16,130 nucleotides of DNA from an uncultured Eubacteriales bacterium (lineage in GTDB: Bacteria > Bacillota > Clostridia > Oscillospirales > Oscillospiraceae), in assembly GCA_902477055.1 (NCBI GenBank), contig CABSFY010000051.1, positions 1 to 16,130 of the forward strand, in the 5' to 3' direction. Positions 1 through 7,274 of this stretch are shown here, one piece after another. The stretch's first letter is position 1. Every line of letters begins with the position of its first letter. The position numbers and the translations under genes were made by a program. Under the pieces are notes generated by a model that was not told where the DNA came from, did not search any database, and saw only the letters and a program-made list of their open reading frames with translations.

Positions 1-12
1 GGGTGATGGAAC

Positions 13-43
13 GTGAAAGGGAACCCTGACGGTTCCCTTTCAC
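13..43 (+). terminator. Hairpin, probable terminator of a plus-strand gene left of the window
   Basis: A perfect 13-bp inverted repeat (13-25 with 31-43) has a 5-base loop and is followed on the plus strand by ACTTTTCCT, a modest T-tract. No T-tract follows it on the minus strand, so it most likely ends a plus-strand transcript entering from the left edge. The upstream gene is not visible. Confidence 0.55.
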
Positions 44-92
44 ACTTTTCCTCCCTCCGAAACCTTTCGTTGGGCAGTTCTTTGACAGTCTG

Positions 93-130
93 AAGCCCCT
101 GCCGCAAGTGGCTTGCGGCAGGGGCTTTTT
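93..130 (+). terminator. Strong rho-independent terminator hairpin
   Basis: A perfect 16-bp stem (93-108 with 112-127) with a 3-base loop is followed by TTTTT ending at 130 on the plus strand. On the minus strand only TTC follows, so the classic signal faces right. It may still stop the minus-strand efp operon, whose last gene ends at 145, as a less efficient reverse terminator. It is the second plus-facing hairpin in the first 130 bases. Confidence 0.75.
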
Positions 131-144
131 CTTAGAATTCGGGT

Positions 145-597
145 TCAGAACGGCTCGTCGTCGCTCTCGTCGTCCTCGTCAAAGTCGAACTCAAGCAGCT
201 CGTTGCACTTCGGGCAGTGGATGGAGTCCTTCAGGATGGTTTCCTCGTCGAGGTGCAGCTCCTCGCCGCAATTCGGGCAGGTCACATCGTAGATGACATC
301 CTCATCATAGTCAAAATCCTCGCCGTCGTCGTCGGCAAAATCGTAATCATCGTCCTCGTAGTCGTCATCCTCGTCCTCGTCCATGAGGTATTCCTCGATG
401 GCGTCAAGATCGTCCTCGATCTCGTCCAGCTCGTCGGATACTGCGATCGCGTTTTCTTCCAGATCGGAAACGGTACCGGCCATATCGTGCAGCAGGTCAA
501 CGATCCCGGCGATCATTTTGCCCTCGGCGGTTTCCTGATTGAGCTTCAAGCCCTCCATCAGGCCCTTGAGGTAGGCGGATTTTTCAGAAAGAGTCAT
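145..597 (-). CDS. CD1247-like acidic zinc-ribbon protein
   Basis: 150 residues, soluble, no signal peptide. Residues 1-60 are predicted helical and resemble the N-terminal domain that databases name after Clostridioides difficile CD1247. Residues 57-103 are an almost unbroken Asp/Glu run. Two CxxC pairs (C107/C110 and C128/C131) form a zinc ribbon, and the C-terminus is again acidic. The start is supported by AAGGAG seven bases upstream. It is the last gene of the minus-strand unit after efp, with only a 27-base gap. The zinc ribbon could bind nucleic acid or protein; the polyacidic tract argues against simple DNA binding. No biochemical role is known to me, so function is left open. The gene call is secure; the family name is from memory. 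Confidence 0.8.
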   Translation of the reverse strand: MTLSEKSAYLKGLMEGLKLNQETAEGKMIAGIVDLLHDMAGTVSDLEENAIAVSDELDEIEDDLDAIEEYLMDEDEDDDYEDDDYDFADDDGEDFDYDEDVIYDVTCPNCGEELHLDEETILKDSIHCPKCNELLEFDFDEDDESDDEPF

Positions 598-624
598 GTC
601 GTTCTCCTTTCCTTTGCGCCCGGT

Positions 625-1194
625 TTAGCCCTTAGCTCTGCTAAGATATTCGCCGGTACGCGTGTCGATGGAAATGCGGTCACCTTCGTTAATGAAAAGC
701 GGGACCCGGATCTGGGCACCGGTTTCAACGGTAGCGGGCTTGAGCGTGTTGGTCGCGGTGTTGCCGGCAAGGCCCGGCTCGGTCTCGGTGACGACCAGCT
801 CAACAAAGTTGGGCGCTTCCACACCGAACACGTTGCCCTTATAGGACAGCAGCGTGCATTCCTCGTTTTCCTTCACGAAGCGGAAGGCATCGGGCAGAAC
901 GTCCTTGCCGAGAGGAACCATATCATAGGTTTCCTTGTCCATGAAATAGTACAGATCGCCGTCGGAGTAGCTGTACTCCATCTTCTTGCGCTCGACGAAG
1001 GCTTCTTCAAACTTCGCCGTCGGGTTGAACGAGGTCTCGGTCACGCCGCCGGTGATGATGTTACGCATCTTCGTGCGAACGAAGGCCGCGCCCTTGCCAG
1101 GCTTGACGTGCTGGAACTCGACGACCTGATAAATCTTGCCGTCCATTTCAAAGGTCTTACCGTTTCTGAAATCACTTGCGGTAATGGTTGCCAT
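625..1194 (-). CDS. efp: Translation elongation factor P
   Basis: EF-P binds stalled ribosomes between P and E sites and promotes peptide-bond formation at consecutive prolines. The 189-residue protein has the usual family length and three beta-barrel domains. The KOW-like N-terminal domain carries the tip loop KPGKGAAF, with Lys34 in the position that is modified in other bacteria (5-aminopentanol in Bacillus). The C-terminal domain ends in the typical GDRISIDTRTGEYLSRA segment. An ATG lies 15 bases upstream at 1209, but it overlaps the GGAGG ribosome binding site, which sits 8 bases before the ATG at 1194, so the shorter start is chosen. The gene has its own sigma-A-type promoter (1263-1291) as well as probable read-through from the aminopeptidase gene. 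That gene order is common in Firmicutes. Confidence 0.97.
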   Translation of the reverse strand: MATITASDFRNGKTFEMDGKIYQVVEFQHVKPGKGAAFVRTKMRNIITGGVTETSFNPTAKFEEAFVERKKMEYSYSDGDLYYFMDKETYDMVPLGKDVLPDAFRFVKENEECTLLSYKGNVFGVEAPNFVELVVTETEPGLAGNTATNTLKPATVETGAQIRVPLFINEGDRISIDTRTGEYLSRAKG

Positions 1195-1262
1195 ATATGT
1201 TTCCTCCAATGTGAAATTTTATACATTCAGCAGAATGGCGCCTTGCGGCTTTTAACTATATC

Positions 1263-1291
1263 AGTATACAACAGTGCTGTGTGTTTTTCAA
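1263..1291 (-). promoter_or_regulatory. Sigma-A-type promoter of efp
   Basis: On the minus strand TTGAAA (1286-1291) and TATACT (1263-1268) are separated by exactly 17 bases, each one mismatch from consensus. The transcript would start near 1256, giving a leader of about 60 bases with a small GCC-GCAA-GGC tetraloop hairpin. This lets efp and the CD1247-like gene be expressed apart from yqeG and the peptidase. Confidence 0.75.
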
Positions 1292-1298
1292 GTATTTC

Positions 1299-2363
1299 TT
1301 ATAAAATAATCAGGTTTTTCGGGCTTTTCGTCAAAACGCGGCAGCCGTTCTCCTCAAATACGGCCACATCCTCAATACGGACGCCGAATTTTCCGGGGAT
1401 ATAGATGCCCGGCTCGGCGGAGACAACGGCATGCAGCGGCATCGGCTCTTCGTTGCGGGTGTTGCAGTTCGGGTTTTCGTGGATCTCAAGACCGAGGCTG
1501 TGGCCGTAGCTGTGGGAGAAATACGGGCCGTAGCCGGCATCGGTAATAACCTGACGGGCCGCGCCGTCCACGGATTTGCCGGAAACGCCGGCCCTTGATG
1601 CGGCGATACCGGCAAGCTGCGCCTCCAGCACCGTCTGGTAGACCCTCTTCATCTCATCGGTCGCGTAGCCGAGGGCAACGGTGCGCGTCATATCCGAGCA
1701 GTAGCCCTGATACAGTACGCCGAAGTCCATCGTGATGAAATCGCCCTGTTGGAGCTTGCGGTCGCCGGGGACGCCATGCGGCATACTGGTGTTCGGGCCG
1801 GAAACAACGATCGGGTCAAACGACAGGCCCTCACCGCCGTTCTTATACAGGCAATAAATCAGCTCCGCCGCCAGCTCCTTTTCCGTCATGCCCTCATGGA
1901 TGCGGGTGCAGACCTCAGTGAAGGCGCGGTCGGTGATCTCCTGCGCCTTTTCCATGCGCTCGATCTCCCACGGCTCCTTGGAATAGCGGAAGGGGTTGAT
2001 GCGGTCCTGCATCGGGACGAACTTCGCCTCGAACAGCTTCTCAAAGGTGCTCAGCTCGCCGACGGTCAGATAGTTTTCCTCAAAGCCGAGGGTATCGATC
2101 GCGAAGTCTTTGACGGCCTCGTTCACCGCCGCACGCAGCGGGTGAGCCGTGCCGATCTCGACGACCTCAAAGCCCTTGATGTTGTTCGTTGCCGACTCGA
2201 TATAGCGGCTGTCGGTAAAGTAGCGGGCGCCCTGCTTTGACACGATGGCATAGCCCTCGGCAATGTCAAACTCGGCCGCGTACATCCGGCTGTAGCGCGA
2301 GGTCAGAAGCAGCGCTTCCCCGTCGCTTTGCAGGACGGAACGGTATTTTTCGAGATTCTTCAT
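1299..2363 (-). CDS. M24 family metallopeptidase, Xaa-Pro aminopeptidase/dipeptidase type
   Basis: 354 residues, the usual length of the short Firmicutes PepP/PepQ-like enzymes; cytoplasmic. It removes an N-terminal residue ahead of proline or splits Xaa-Pro dipeptides. The creatinase N-terminal domain covers about 1-125 and the pita-bread catalytic domain about 132-350. All five metal ligands are seen: D213 (MDFGV), D224 (SDMTRT), H288 (GHSLGLEIHE), E317 (AEPGIYIPG) and E331 (RIEDV). His196 in MPHG fits the substrate-site histidine. The ATG overlaps the end of yqeG by four bases (ATGA), which implies translational coupling. Whether it acts as aminopeptidase P or prolidase cannot be told from sequence. 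It lies next to efp, another proline-related function, an arrangement widespread in Firmicutes. Confidence 0.92.
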   Translation of the reverse strand: MKNLEKYRSVLQSDGEALLLTSRYSRMYAAEFDIAEGYAIVSKQGARYFTDSRYIESATNNIKGFEVVEIGTAHPLRAAVNEAVKDFAIDTLGFEENYLTVGELSTFEKLFEAKFVPMQDRINPFRYSKEPWEIERMEKAQEITDRAFTEVCTRIHEGMTEKELAAELIYCLYKNGGEGLSFDPIVVSGPNTSMPHGVPGDRKLQQGDFITMDFGVLYQGYCSDMTRTVALGYATDEMKRVYQTVLEAQLAGIAASRAGVSGKSVDGAARQVITDAGYGPYFSHSYGHSLGLEIHENPNCNTRNEEPMPLHAVVSAEPGIYIPGKFGVRIEDVAVFEENGCRVLTKSPKNLIIL

Positions 2364-2860
2364 ACGTTAACTCTCCTTCTTTTCGCCATCCAGAGGCAGG
2401 GCAGCTCCAGAACATGGCGCAGCTTGAGCCAGATGGTATGATTATGTATGGAGCGCACCTGAAGCGAGGTAATGCCCGCAAGATTTGCGCCCAAAACATC
2501 GGTATAGGTCTGGTCGCCGACCAGCGCCGTTTCCGCTTTCTTTGCGGAAAATTGCCGCATCGCCGCCCGAATGCCGCGCGTTCTCGGCTTCACGGCCCGC
2601 AGGACGCATGGAACGCCGTACTGCGCGGAGAAATTCGGAACGCGCTGCCGGTGGCTGTTGGAAACGATACACAGCCGTATCCCCGCCACGCGCATCCGGT
2701 CCAGCCACGCCAGCAGCTCCGCCGTCGGCACGTCAGTCGTGTACGGCAGCATGGTATTATCAAAATCCAGCAGCAGCAGCGTAATGCCGCGCTCCTGCAA
2801 AAATTCCGGCGGAATGTCCGTCAGTTTCGGAAACCAGTACTTTGGCAAAAATGAAAGCAT
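2360..2860 (-). CDS. yqeG: YqeG family HAD-superfamily phosphatase (class IIIA)
   Basis: 166 residues, the standard YqeG length. Motif I is LLLLDFDNT with D32 and D34 as nucleophile and acid/base. Motif II is the IVSN around residues 65-68, the Lys of motif III is K91 (VKPRTRG), and motif IV is VGDQTYTDV with D116 and D121. This is a complete HAD active site. The family is predicted to be a small-molecule phosphatase, and in some lineages it is linked to phosphatidylglycerophosphate dephosphorylation; the substrate here is not known. First gene of the yqeG-peptidase-efp unit. The ATG follows AGGTG by about six bases and lies about 43 bases from the predicted transcription start. Confidence 0.9.
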   Translation of the reverse strand: MLSFLPKYWFPKLTDIPPEFLQERGITLLLLDFDNTMLPYTTDVPTAELLAWLDRMRVAGIRLCIVSNSHRQRVPNFSAQYGVPCVLRAVKPRTRGIRAAMRQFSAKKAETALVGDQTYTDVLGANLAGITSLQVRSIHNHTIWLKLRHVLELPCLWMAKRRRVNV

Positions 2861-2909
2861 ATTTCACCTGAAAGAAAAATAGGATAATTTTGGAACCGTT
2901 GGTCGCTAT

Positions 2910-2938
2910 ATTATATCACCGAAACGGAGGTTTGTCTA
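2910..2938 (-). promoter_or_regulatory. Sigma-A-type promoter of the yqeG operon
   Basis: Minus-strand TAGACA (2933-2938) and perfect TATAAT (2910-2915) are 17 bases apart. The -35 element abuts the TTG start and the spacer covers the ribosome binding site of the divergent gene at 2939, so transcription from this promoter and expression of that gene share the same 30 bases. Confidence 0.75.
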
Positions 2939-3586
2939 TTGGCAATCCCTTTGTATTTTGCGGCAAATTGGAAAGAATTTGTATCCGGCACACAAAAGCG
3001 TTGGGCGCAGATCGGCTTCGGCTTTATCCCGAACGGAACGCTCCGGATGCCGCAGCAGCGCATTCCGGAAGCCCTGTGCATAATCGACGACCGGGACGTT
3101 CCCGCCGCCGTACCGGACGAGCTGCTGCAAATGCTTGCCGCGCAGTGCGAAAACGGGTGCTTTCTGGATTTTGAGCGGCCGCCGCTCCCCTTTCATGCCG
3201 CGCTGCTTGCCGCGTTGGGGCAGGTCAGGCCGCTGTTGGTGCCGGAGCAGTTTTTGTCCTATGTGCCGCAGGGGCTTGCCGTCGTTTCGTGTCCGTGGCC
3301 ATGCAATTGCTGGGAGCGTTTTTGCGCCGAGAGCGCGAAAAATCATCCGAACGGCTGGGCAATGGAGCTGATCCCGTGGCGGCATCGCATCGATGTTCCG
3401 TTCGGCTGCGCAGAGGCGGTTCGCTTCATCGAGGGGGCGCTCTGTCACTGTCAGAGCAGTTCGGAGGGGACACTTTATTACGACGACCGGCAGACACTGC
3501 TGCAAAAGCTGTCGATGGCCGAGCGCCACGGATGTCGCCTCGCCATCGGGCTGGCAGAGGAGCTGGCAGAGGCCGGACTTACCTGA
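2939..3586 (+). CDS. Uncharacterised protein, possible TIM-barrel (GH18-like) fold
   Basis: 215 residues with a TTG start; GGAGG ends 8 bases upstream, a well-placed ribosome binding site. A weak promoter can be drawn from TTGGAA (2890) to TATATC (2912). There is no signal peptide or membrane segment. I do not recognise the family. Alternating hydrophobic strands and helices suggest an alpha/beta protein. GCFLDFERPP (near 78-87) resembles the DxxDxE strand of glycoside hydrolase family 18 in shape, and LYYDDRQTLLQKLSMAERHG near the end resembles the YDD...K...A...G segment before the last GH18 strand. Conserved-looking Trp and Cys residues (PWPCNCWERF) occur in the middle. It is divergent from yqeG and overlaps ktrA by 8 bases tail-to-tail. 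The gene is likely real; the fold is a guess. Confidence 0.7.
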   Translation: MAIPLYFAANWKEFVSGTQKRWAQIGFGFIPNGTLRMPQQRIPEALCIIDDRDVPAAVPDELLQMLAAQCENGCFLDFERPPLPFHAALLAALGQVRPLLVPEQFLSYVPQGLAVVSCPWPCNCWERFCAESAKNHPNGWAMELIPWRHRIDVPFGCAEAVRFIEGALCHCQSSSEGTLYYDDRQTLLQKLSMAERHGCRLAIGLAEELAEAGLT

Positions 3587-4223
3587 GCCTTTGCAGGCGG
3601 TCGGTATCGGCAATGACGATAAGCGCCTGATCCTTACGCAGCAGAGCTTTCGGGTCAACGCGCGTGGAAACCCCCTGTGCATCGCGCAGGGCGACGACGT
3701 TCATGGAATAGCGGCTGCGCAGATTCAGCTCGACAAGGGACTTTCCTGCCCACTCGTCGCGAACCTCCAGCTCGACCAGCGCTATCTTACTGGACAGCTC
3801 CATCATGTCGATGAAGCCCGCGCTCAAAAGGTTCCGCGCGAGGCGAACACCGGAGTCACTCTCCGGGAACACCACGCGGTCCGCGCCGACCTTCAGGAGA
3901 ATTTGTCGGTGCATTTCGTTGGAGCATTTGGCGATGACCTTCGGCACGCCGACCTCTTTACAGAGCATCGTCGCCATCACGCTGGCCTCCAGATTGCTCG
4001 CCATCGCGATAATCACCGTGTCAACATTCGCAATGCCAAGCTGATCGATGACCTTACGGTCTGTGATGTCCGCGCATTTGCAGACTGTCACCAGCGGCGC
4101 GGCATCCTCCACAGTCGCCGGGTCGCTGTCGATGGCGATCACTTCGGCACCGCGCGATTCCAGCTCGGACGCAACGGCCCGGCCATAGCGGCCCAAGCCA
4201 AAAACGGCATAGATTTTCTTCAT
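3579..4223 (-). CDS. ktrA: KtrA/TrkA-type regulator of potassium channel (RCK protein)
   Basis: 214 residues, the normal KtrA length. The RCK-N Rossmann domain carries the nucleotide-binding loop FGLGRYGRAVA (residues 8-18) with acidic D32 at the end of strand 2. The RCK-C domain covers about 135-214, which in Gram-positive KtrA/KtrC binds c-di-AMP. As a cytoplasmic octameric ring it gates the KtrB channel in response to ATP/ADP. It lies 13 bases after ktrB, so the two form one operon and one transporter. Its stop overlaps the convergent gene ending at 3586 by 8 bases. ktrC is an equally possible name, but the adjacency to ktrB favours ktrA. Confidence 0.92.
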   Translation of the reverse strand: MKKIYAVFGLGRYGRAVASELESRGAEVIAIDSDPATVEDAAPLVTVCKCADITDRKVIDQLGIANVDTVIIAMASNLEASVMATMLCKEVGVPKVIAKCSNEMHRQILLKVGADRVVFPESDSGVRLARNLLSAGFIDMMELSSKIALVELEVRDEWAGKSLVELNLRSRYSMNVVALRDAQGVSTRVDPKALLRKDQALIVIADTDRLQRLR

Positions 4224-4236
4224 ATGAAACGCTCCT

Positions 4237-5601
4237 TTATCCGACGCTGAGGTCCTCCGTCGGATTTTTTATCATATTGGTATTCTTCCCGCGTCCGTTC
4301 AGGGCGAAGGCAAGCGAGATCGGACCGATGCGCCCGAAGAACATCGCCGCGGTGATGATGAGCTTTCCCGCAACACCGAGCAACGGAGTCAGATCGCGGC
4401 TCAGGCCGACCGTCGCCGTGGCGCTGATGGTTTCAAATAAAACGTCGATGGCAGGCGCGTCAATTACCGCCGCAAGCGCTGCCGTGGAGAAAAACGCGAT
4501 GGCAAACGACGTGGTCGAAACGGCGACGGCCTTACGGATCGCCTGCTCCGAAATGCGGCGGTGAAAGAGGTTCACACTGTCGCGGCCTTTAATGACCGAC
4601 AGCGCCGTCGCTGAAAGGATCAAAAACGTCACGGTCTTGATGCCGCCCGCCGTACCGGCCGGAGAGCCGCCGATGAACATCAGCAGCAGCGACGCGACCG
4701 CCGCGCCGTTGGTCAGCGACTGCTGCGGTATCGTGGCAAAGCCCGCCGTTCTGGTCGTTACCGACTGGAAGATCGCCGCCTGAATTTTTTCCGGCAGCGT
4801 CATGCTGCCGAGGGTCAGCGGGTTGTTGTATTCAAACGCCAAAATCAACGCAGCGCCACCAAAAATCAGCACCAGCGTCATGAAAATCGCCATCTTACTT
4901 TGCAGCGTCAGGTGCTTCCAGAAGTGCAGCGGCGTGCGGCGCTGCTTCTGTCCGAGGACACGAATCACATCCCACCAGACGATATAGCCGATACCGCCGA
5001 GGACGATCAAGCAGCACGTTACGATATTGACGACAGGCTGCGTTGCATAGTTCATCAGGCTGTTTTCCGCAATGATATCGATGCCCGCGTTGCAGAACGC
5101 GGAAACGGAATTGAAAATCGAAATCCAGATGCCTCTTGCGCCGAACTCCGGGATAAACACGGTCATATAGACCAAGGCACCGAGGCCCTCGACAAGGAAT
5201 GTGCCAAACAGGACCTTCCGGACGAAGCGGACCAGGCCGGAGAGCGTATTTAGATTGAATGCGTCCTGAATCAGCAGGCGCGTGGAAATGCCGATCCTCC
5301 GGCGCAGGAGCATCATCATCGACGAAATGATGGTCACGACGCCAAGGCCGCCGATCTGGATGAGCAGAAGAATGACAACATGGCCGAACGCGCTCCAAGT
5401 GCTGACCGTTGGAACAGTCACAAGGCCGGTCACGCACGTTGCCGTCGTGGCCGTAAACAGTGCGTCGATGTACGGCACCGGCTGCCCGTCCGCCGCGCTG
5501 ATCGGCAGAGCCAGCAGTCCGCTTCCGACCAGAACGACAATAAGAAAGCCCAGCAAAATGAGCTGTGCGGTTGTCAAATGAATCGCCGACGATTTTTTCA
5601 T
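4237..5601 (-). CDS. ktrB: KtrB/TrkH family potassium uptake channel subunit
   Basis: 454 residues with eight main membrane helices in the four-fold MPM pattern. The four pore loops are visible, each with its selectivity-filter glycine: CVTGLVT, FCNAGID, TRTAGFAT and TATVGLS. The third-repeat gating segment (SPAGTAGGIKTVTF) is also present. Together with KtrA it imports K+ (Na+-dependent in Bacillus). An upstream in-frame start at 5670 would add 23 residues, but the ATG at 5601 has AGGAGG seven bases upstream and begins with MKKSS, so it is preferred. The leader from the predicted promoter is only about 22 bases, too short for a c-di-AMP riboswitch; c-di-AMP control, if any, would act through KtrA. 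Confidence 0.94.
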   Translation of the reverse strand: MKKSSAIHLTTAQLILLGFLIVVLVGSGLLALPISAADGQPVPYIDALFTATTATCVTGLVTVPTVSTWSAFGHVVILLLIQIGGLGVVTIISSMMMLLRRRIGISTRLLIQDAFNLNTLSGLVRFVRKVLFGTFLVEGLGALVYMTVFIPEFGARGIWISIFNSVSAFCNAGIDIIAENSLMNYATQPVVNIVTCCLIVLGGIGYIVWWDVIRVLGQKQRRTPLHFWKHLTLQSKMAIFMTLVLIFGGAALILAFEYNNPLTLGSMTLPEKIQAAIFQSVTTRTAGFATIPQQSLTNGAAVASLLLMFIGGSPAGTAGGIKTVTFLILSATALSVIKGRDSVNLFHRRISEQAIRKAVAVSTTSFAIAFFSTAALAAVIDAPAIDVLFETISATATVGLSRDLTPLLGVAGKLIITAAMFFGRIGPISLAFALNGRGKNTNMIKNPTEDLSVG

Positions 5602-5629
5602 AGCATCGCCTCCTGCGGCAAGTGCCATC

Positions 5630-5658
5630 AGTATAGCACAACCCAGCCGCAGGTGCAA
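5630..5658 (-). promoter_or_regulatory. Promoter of ktrBA with extended -10
   Basis: Minus-strand TGCTATACT (extended -10; hexamer 5630-5635) lies 17 bases from a poor -35, TTGCAC (5653-5658). An 8-bp inverted repeat, CCTGCGGC at 5612-5619 and GCCGCAGG at 5645-5652, brackets the -10 region. It cannot form in the RNA because one arm is upstream of the start point, so it could be a DNA-level operator. Confidence 0.55.
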
Positions 5659-5670
5659 GTGGCACAGCAC

Positions 5671-5702
5671 AAAAACCGCCCGCAGAGCAGCTCTGCGGGC
5701 GG
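5671..5702 (-). terminator. Rho-independent terminator after xerD
   Basis: A perfect 12-bp GC-rich stem (5676-5687 with 5691-5702) with a 3-base loop is followed on the minus strand by TTTTT (5675-5671). It lies 16 bases after the xerD stop and insulates ktrBA. Confidence 0.9.
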
Positions 5703-5718
5703 TAAAATGAAAGGTAAT

Positions 5719-6600
5719 CTACGCTCTGGGGTGGAATTTATTGTAGACCGTTTTCAGGTTCTGCTTGACGACCTGCGTATAAATCTGCGTGGAGGAAATG
5801 TCGCTGTGGCCGAGCATCTCTTGCAGGGAATGCAGGTCCGCGCCGTTTTCCAGCAGGTGGGCCGCAAAGCTGTGGCGCAGGGTGTGCGGCGTGATGTCCT
5901 TGCTGATCTGCGCCGTTTCCTGGTAGTGCTTGATGATCTTCCAGAAGCCCTGACGCGTCATGCGTTCGCCGCTGACGTTGACGAACAGCGCCGTTTCCTC
6001 CGGCGAGGCTGCCATCTTCGGTCGGATATCGGTCAGGTAGACGGAAAGCGCCTTGACCGCCGCCGGGTACAGCGGAATAATGCGGAATTTTCCGTTGCCC
6101 TCGCATTTAATAAACGCACCGGCAAGGCTCACGTCGGCAACGTTCAGCGCGATCATCTCGCTGACGCGCATACCGGTAGCATAGAGCGTTTCCAGCATCG
6201 CCTTATCGCGGAAGCCCTTCAGATCGACGCATTTCGGCTGCTCCAGCAGCAGCTCGACCTCGCGGCCGGTCAAAATCTGCGGCAGCTTCTTCTCGGCCTT
6301 CTGCGTGGGGATCTCGTGGACGGGGTTTTCCGTCACGATGCCCTCGGTCTGGCAATAGCTGTAGAAGCTCTTGAGCGAGGCGACGCAGCGGGCCACCGTC
6401 GCGGCAGATTTACCGCTGTTGGTCAGGTGCTGCGTATAGCGGCAAATGCAGTCACGGTCACACTGTGCGACGCTCAGCTCCTCATGCTGTTGGATATAGC
6501 CACTGAACTGCCGGAGGTCGCGCATATACGACGAAACGGTGTTCGTGGAAGCGTGCTTGATATTCAATAAGTAGTTTTCATAGGCGGAAACGGGATCCAT
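5719..6600 (-). CDS. xerD: Tyrosine recombinase XerD
   Basis: 293 residues. The N-terminal SAM-like DNA-binding domain (about 1-90) is followed by the catalytic domain with every active residue: R145 (GMRVSE), K171 (GNGKFR), H239 and R242 (HTLRHSFA), H265 (LGHSDISS) and the nucleophile Y274 (TQIYT). With XerC it resolves chromosome dimers at dif in the division septum. A GTG directly precedes the ATG at 6600; the GGTGG ribosome binding site fits the ATG better. XerD rather than XerC is supported by the C-terminal motif pattern and by the neighbouring SpoIIM-like gene, as spoIIM and xerD are neighbours in Bacillus. A dif-like half-site lies upstream of the operon (7287-7302). Assignment against XerC or a dedicated integrase rests on length and context; there is no sign of a mobile element. 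Confidence 0.88.
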   Translation of the reverse strand: MDPVSAYENYLLNIKHASTNTVSSYMRDLRQFSGYIQQHEELSVAQCDRDCICRYTQHLTNSGKSAATVARCVASLKSFYSYCQTEGIVTENPVHEIPTQKAEKKLPQILTGREVELLLEQPKCVDLKGFRDKAMLETLYATGMRVSEMIALNVADVSLAGAFIKCEGNGKFRIIPLYPAAVKALSVYLTDIRPKMAASPEETALFVNVSGERMTRQGFWKIIKHYQETAQISKDITPHTLRHSFAAHLLENGADLHSLQEMLGHSDISSTQIYTQVVKQNLKTVYNKFHPRA

Positions 6601-6633
6601 CACGCTTTCACCACCCTTTCGTTTGTTTTGCGA

Positions 6634-7107
6634 TCACTGCGTCAGCAGCGGCAGGAGCAACACCGGACCGAGAAAATACTGCGCGGCGAGCAGAAGCGCC
6701 GTCAGCAGCAGATAGAGGGCAACGCGGCAGCGGCGGCATAGGTCGAACGCAATCCAGCACAGCAGGCAGCAGCGCGGCAAAAAGCAGAAGCAGCAGGCCG
6801 CCGCAGCCGCCCCGCCGAACCGCTCGGCAAGCAGTGAAACGCAGCCGGCATACGACAGGCCGTACAGAAACAGCATCGCGCAGAAGCCGGTCCGTGTCAG
6901 CGCCGCGACCAGAATTCCCGCCGCAAGCACCAGCCCCGACAGGACCACAGCGCGGAGAGAAAGAAGTGACTGTCCAGAAGCGGCGGAATTCGGAAAATCA
7001 ACGAGCATCGTCGAAAATGTACAGCCAAGCAGCAGACACAGGCAGGCAATAATGAAGTAACCGTAATTACGGAAAGCGGACCCTGCAAATTTCACCGGCT
7101 TCGTCAC
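6634..7107 (-). CDS. Polytopic membrane protein, possibly SpoIIM-like
   Basis: 157 residues with a GTG start and GGAGG seven bases upstream. About five hydrophobic segments are seen (near 16-36, 48-69, 72-91, 98-118 and 124-150), with many Ala, Leu and Cys and short polar loops. There is no signal cleavage site and little soluble sequence. It is the first gene of a unit with xerD (33-base gap). In Bacillus and many Clostridia the gene beside xerD is spoIIM, part of the SpoIIDMP engulfment complex. The opening (basic start, helix, short extracytoplasmic loop) fits SpoIIM in outline, but the protein is shorter than typical SpoIIM (about 200 residues). The SpoIIM call is an inference from context and topology. 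Confidence 0.65.
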   Translation of the reverse strand: MTKPVKFAGSAFRNYGYFIIACLCLLLGCTFSTMLVDFPNSAASGQSLLSLRAVVLSGLVLAAGILVAALTRTGFCAMLFLYGLSYAGCVSLLAERFGGAAAAACCFCFLPRCCLLCWIAFDLCRRCRVALYLLLTALLLAAQYFLGPVLLLPLLTQ

Positions 7108-7217
7108 GGAAAAACCTCCGCGCCGGGAAAATCAATATCTTGTGTCCGGCAATGATGTAAACCACAAATTGTGTGATTTTTTTCAAAATTTCCAACATTT
7201 TTTCGTCTGTGATACAT

Positions 7218-7246
7218 ACTATACCTCAAAAATCCTTTAATTTCAA
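7218..7246 (-). promoter_or_regulatory. Sigma-A-type promoter of the SpoIIM-like/xerD unit
   Basis: Minus-strand TTGAAA (7241-7246) and TATAGT (7218-7223) are 17 bases apart, each one mismatch from consensus. The leader would be about 104 bases. A second possibility further up is perfect TTGACA (7309-7314) with TATATG (7286-7291), 17 bases apart, overlapping the dif-like sequence. Confidence 0.7.
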
Positions 7247-7274
7247 CACTTTTTAACGATTTTGTAAAAATTTG

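Noticed and set aside
217..1404. Long plus-strand open frame opposite the CD1247-like gene and efp
   Set aside because: It has no ribosome binding site and low-complexity Val/Ile runs that mirror the acidic codons of the real gene, and it covers efp and its promoter.
2936..3682. 248-codon minus-strand open frame opposite the orphan gene
   Set aside because: It has no ribosome binding site and an Arg/Pro/Leu-rich shadow composition, and it overlaps the end of ktrA in another frame; the plus-strand gene has a proper start signal.
5602..5629. c-di-AMP (ydaO-type) riboswitch before ktrB
   Set aside because: The predicted leader is only about 22 bases and the xerD terminator lies directly upstream, so there is no room for the aptamer.
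5380..6570. 396-codon plus-strand open frame opposite ktrB and xerD
   Set aside because: It spans two genes, a terminator and a promoter on the other strand; its length is due to the GC-rich codon pattern of xerD.
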